Source: JBFHQE01 sp041592335
Lineage (GTDB): Bacteria > Pseudomonadota > Gammaproteobacteria > Thiohalobacterales > Thiohalobacteraceae
Assembly (NCBI GenBank): GCA_041592335.1
Contig: JBFHQE010000031.1
Location: 1 to 22,417, forward strand
Reading direction: 5' to 3'
Length of the DNA: 22,417 nucleotides
The notes under the pieces were generated by a model. That model was not told the origin of the DNA, ran no database searches, and was given only the letters and a program-made list of their open reading frames with translations. Positions 21,932 to 22,417 of this stretch are shown here, piece after piece (position 1 is the first letter of the stretch; the number at the start of each line of letters is the position of its first letter). Both the position numbers and the translations under genes were made by a program.

Positions 21932-22417
21932 TTAGTAGTGGCGTGGTTGGTCACGCTTGATACCAAGCCCCATGTAGGGTGGGTTGTCGCCCATATATTC
22001 CGGGATATCCGGGAACTTGGCCTTAACAGAAGGATCTGTCAGTTCGTAATCAGCAGGCAGATTCTCTCTGGAACCATCCGCCTTGGTGACACGCTTCTGG
22101 AAAGCCGCTGCCGGCTTGAAGAACATGTGCGCAAACTTGGACCACAGAACAGTACCGAACAGTGTAGTGCTGGAAATAATGAACAGCACGAAGAACAGCC
22201 AGCCCAGACCACTACCCTGCGTTGCAGACCAGATCAGTGCGAAAGTACAGGTAGTCAGCAGTGACACGATAAAGATGTCAGCGCGACTCAGCTGGTACCA
22301 CTTGTGGCCTTCAGAATTCACGTCTACGCGAATGAAGAACCAGAACCAGTAACCGCCAACACAGAGTGACAGTGCACCCAGGTGCCACAGCAACGGCCAG
22401 ATACCGGCGGAAGCTTC
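21932..22417 (-). CDS. aprM: APS reductase membrane anchor AprM (5' end outside window)
   Basis: The C-terminal 161 residues are present and the frame continues past the window edge (the last visible codons before the edge read EASAGIWP). A TTG at 22393 should not be taken as the start. Three hydrophobic helices are visible (GALSLCVGGYWFWFFI, IFIVSLLTTCTFALIWSA, LGWLFFVLFIISSTTLFG), followed by a soluble tail containing EYMGDNPPYMGLGI. The position directly before aprB-aprA identifies it as AprM, the membrane protein that in many sulfur-oxidising proteobacteria is thought to link APS reductase to the quinone pool. Identification rests on locus order and topology more than on single residues. 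Confidence 0.88.
   Translation of the reverse strand, partial: EASAGIWPLLWHLGALSLCVGGYWFWFFIRVDVNSEGHKWYQLSRADIFIVSLLTTCTFALIWSATQGSGLGWLFFVLFIISSTTLFGTVLWSKFAHMFFKPAAAFQKRVTKADGSRENLPADYELTDPSVKAKFPDIPEYMGDNPPYMGLGIKRDQPRHY

Noticed and set aside
22391..22393. TTG start for AprM
   Set aside because: The reading frame continues in phase to the window edge with hydrophobic, AprM-like sequence, so the true start is outside the window.
1..22417. CRISPR arrays, tRNA and rRNA genes
   Set aside because: I saw no regularly spaced repeats and no tRNA or rRNA signature on either strand. This was judged by eye only.

Overview
The window reads as chromosomal DNA of a sulfur-oxidising gammaproteobacterium living where oxygen is scarce. 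The evidence is the apr locus (dissimilatory APS reductase AprA/AprB with the AprM membrane anchor, used for sulfite oxidation), a FisR-type persulfide-sensing sigma54 activator, cytochrome bd oxidase with CydP, CydX and YbgE, a nitric-oxide linked nnrS-dnr pair, and UbiT, a factor for oxygen-independent ubiquinone synthesis. The genus cannot be named from this sequence alone.

Layout, left to right. (1) 1-600 is a mobile edge. It has the 3' end of an IS3-family transposase, then an AT-rich gene lying inside what looks like a genuine integron gene cassette. The attC-like site directly follows its stop codon, and the start of the cassette is an exact complement of the attC R'' box. (2) 600-1099 has no gene and holds small palindromes and a REP-like repeat. 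(3) 1100-3038, minus strand: pdxS-pdxT-ubiT. (4) 3093-5176: a perfect FNR box and a second FNR-like palindrome precede nnrS and dnr on the plus strand. (5) 5213-10888, minus strand: a long operon reading ETHE1-like MBL protein, Tll0287-like haem protein, cydP, cydA, cydB, cydX, ybgE, TDT/SLAC1-type anion channel. (6) 11077-12393, plus strand: fisR, divergent from that operon. A good -24/-12 promoter facing the operon and a palindrome at activator distance lie between them. (7) 12473-15090: a small periplasmic protein, divergent from an OmpR/EnvZ-type two-component pair. (8) 15252-17993: a P2-type cation ATPase whose promoter carries the same FNR-like palindrome as nnrS. (9) 18021-22417, minus strand: aprM(partial)-aprB-aprA, a very strong hairpin terminator, then an unrecognised 129-aa protein, a SlyD-like isomerase and a HIT protein.

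The most interesting proposal is a persulfide-controlled respiratory module. FisR keeps the three sensor cysteines with the spacing I recall for characterised FisR, and it faces a sigma54 promoter. That promoter would drive a persulfide-dioxygenase-like protein with altered metal ligands, a haem protein likely to have Cys/His ligation, the sulfide-tolerant bd oxidase, and an anion channel of the superfamily that includes sulfite exporters. The parts are seen in the sequence. Their joint function is inference.
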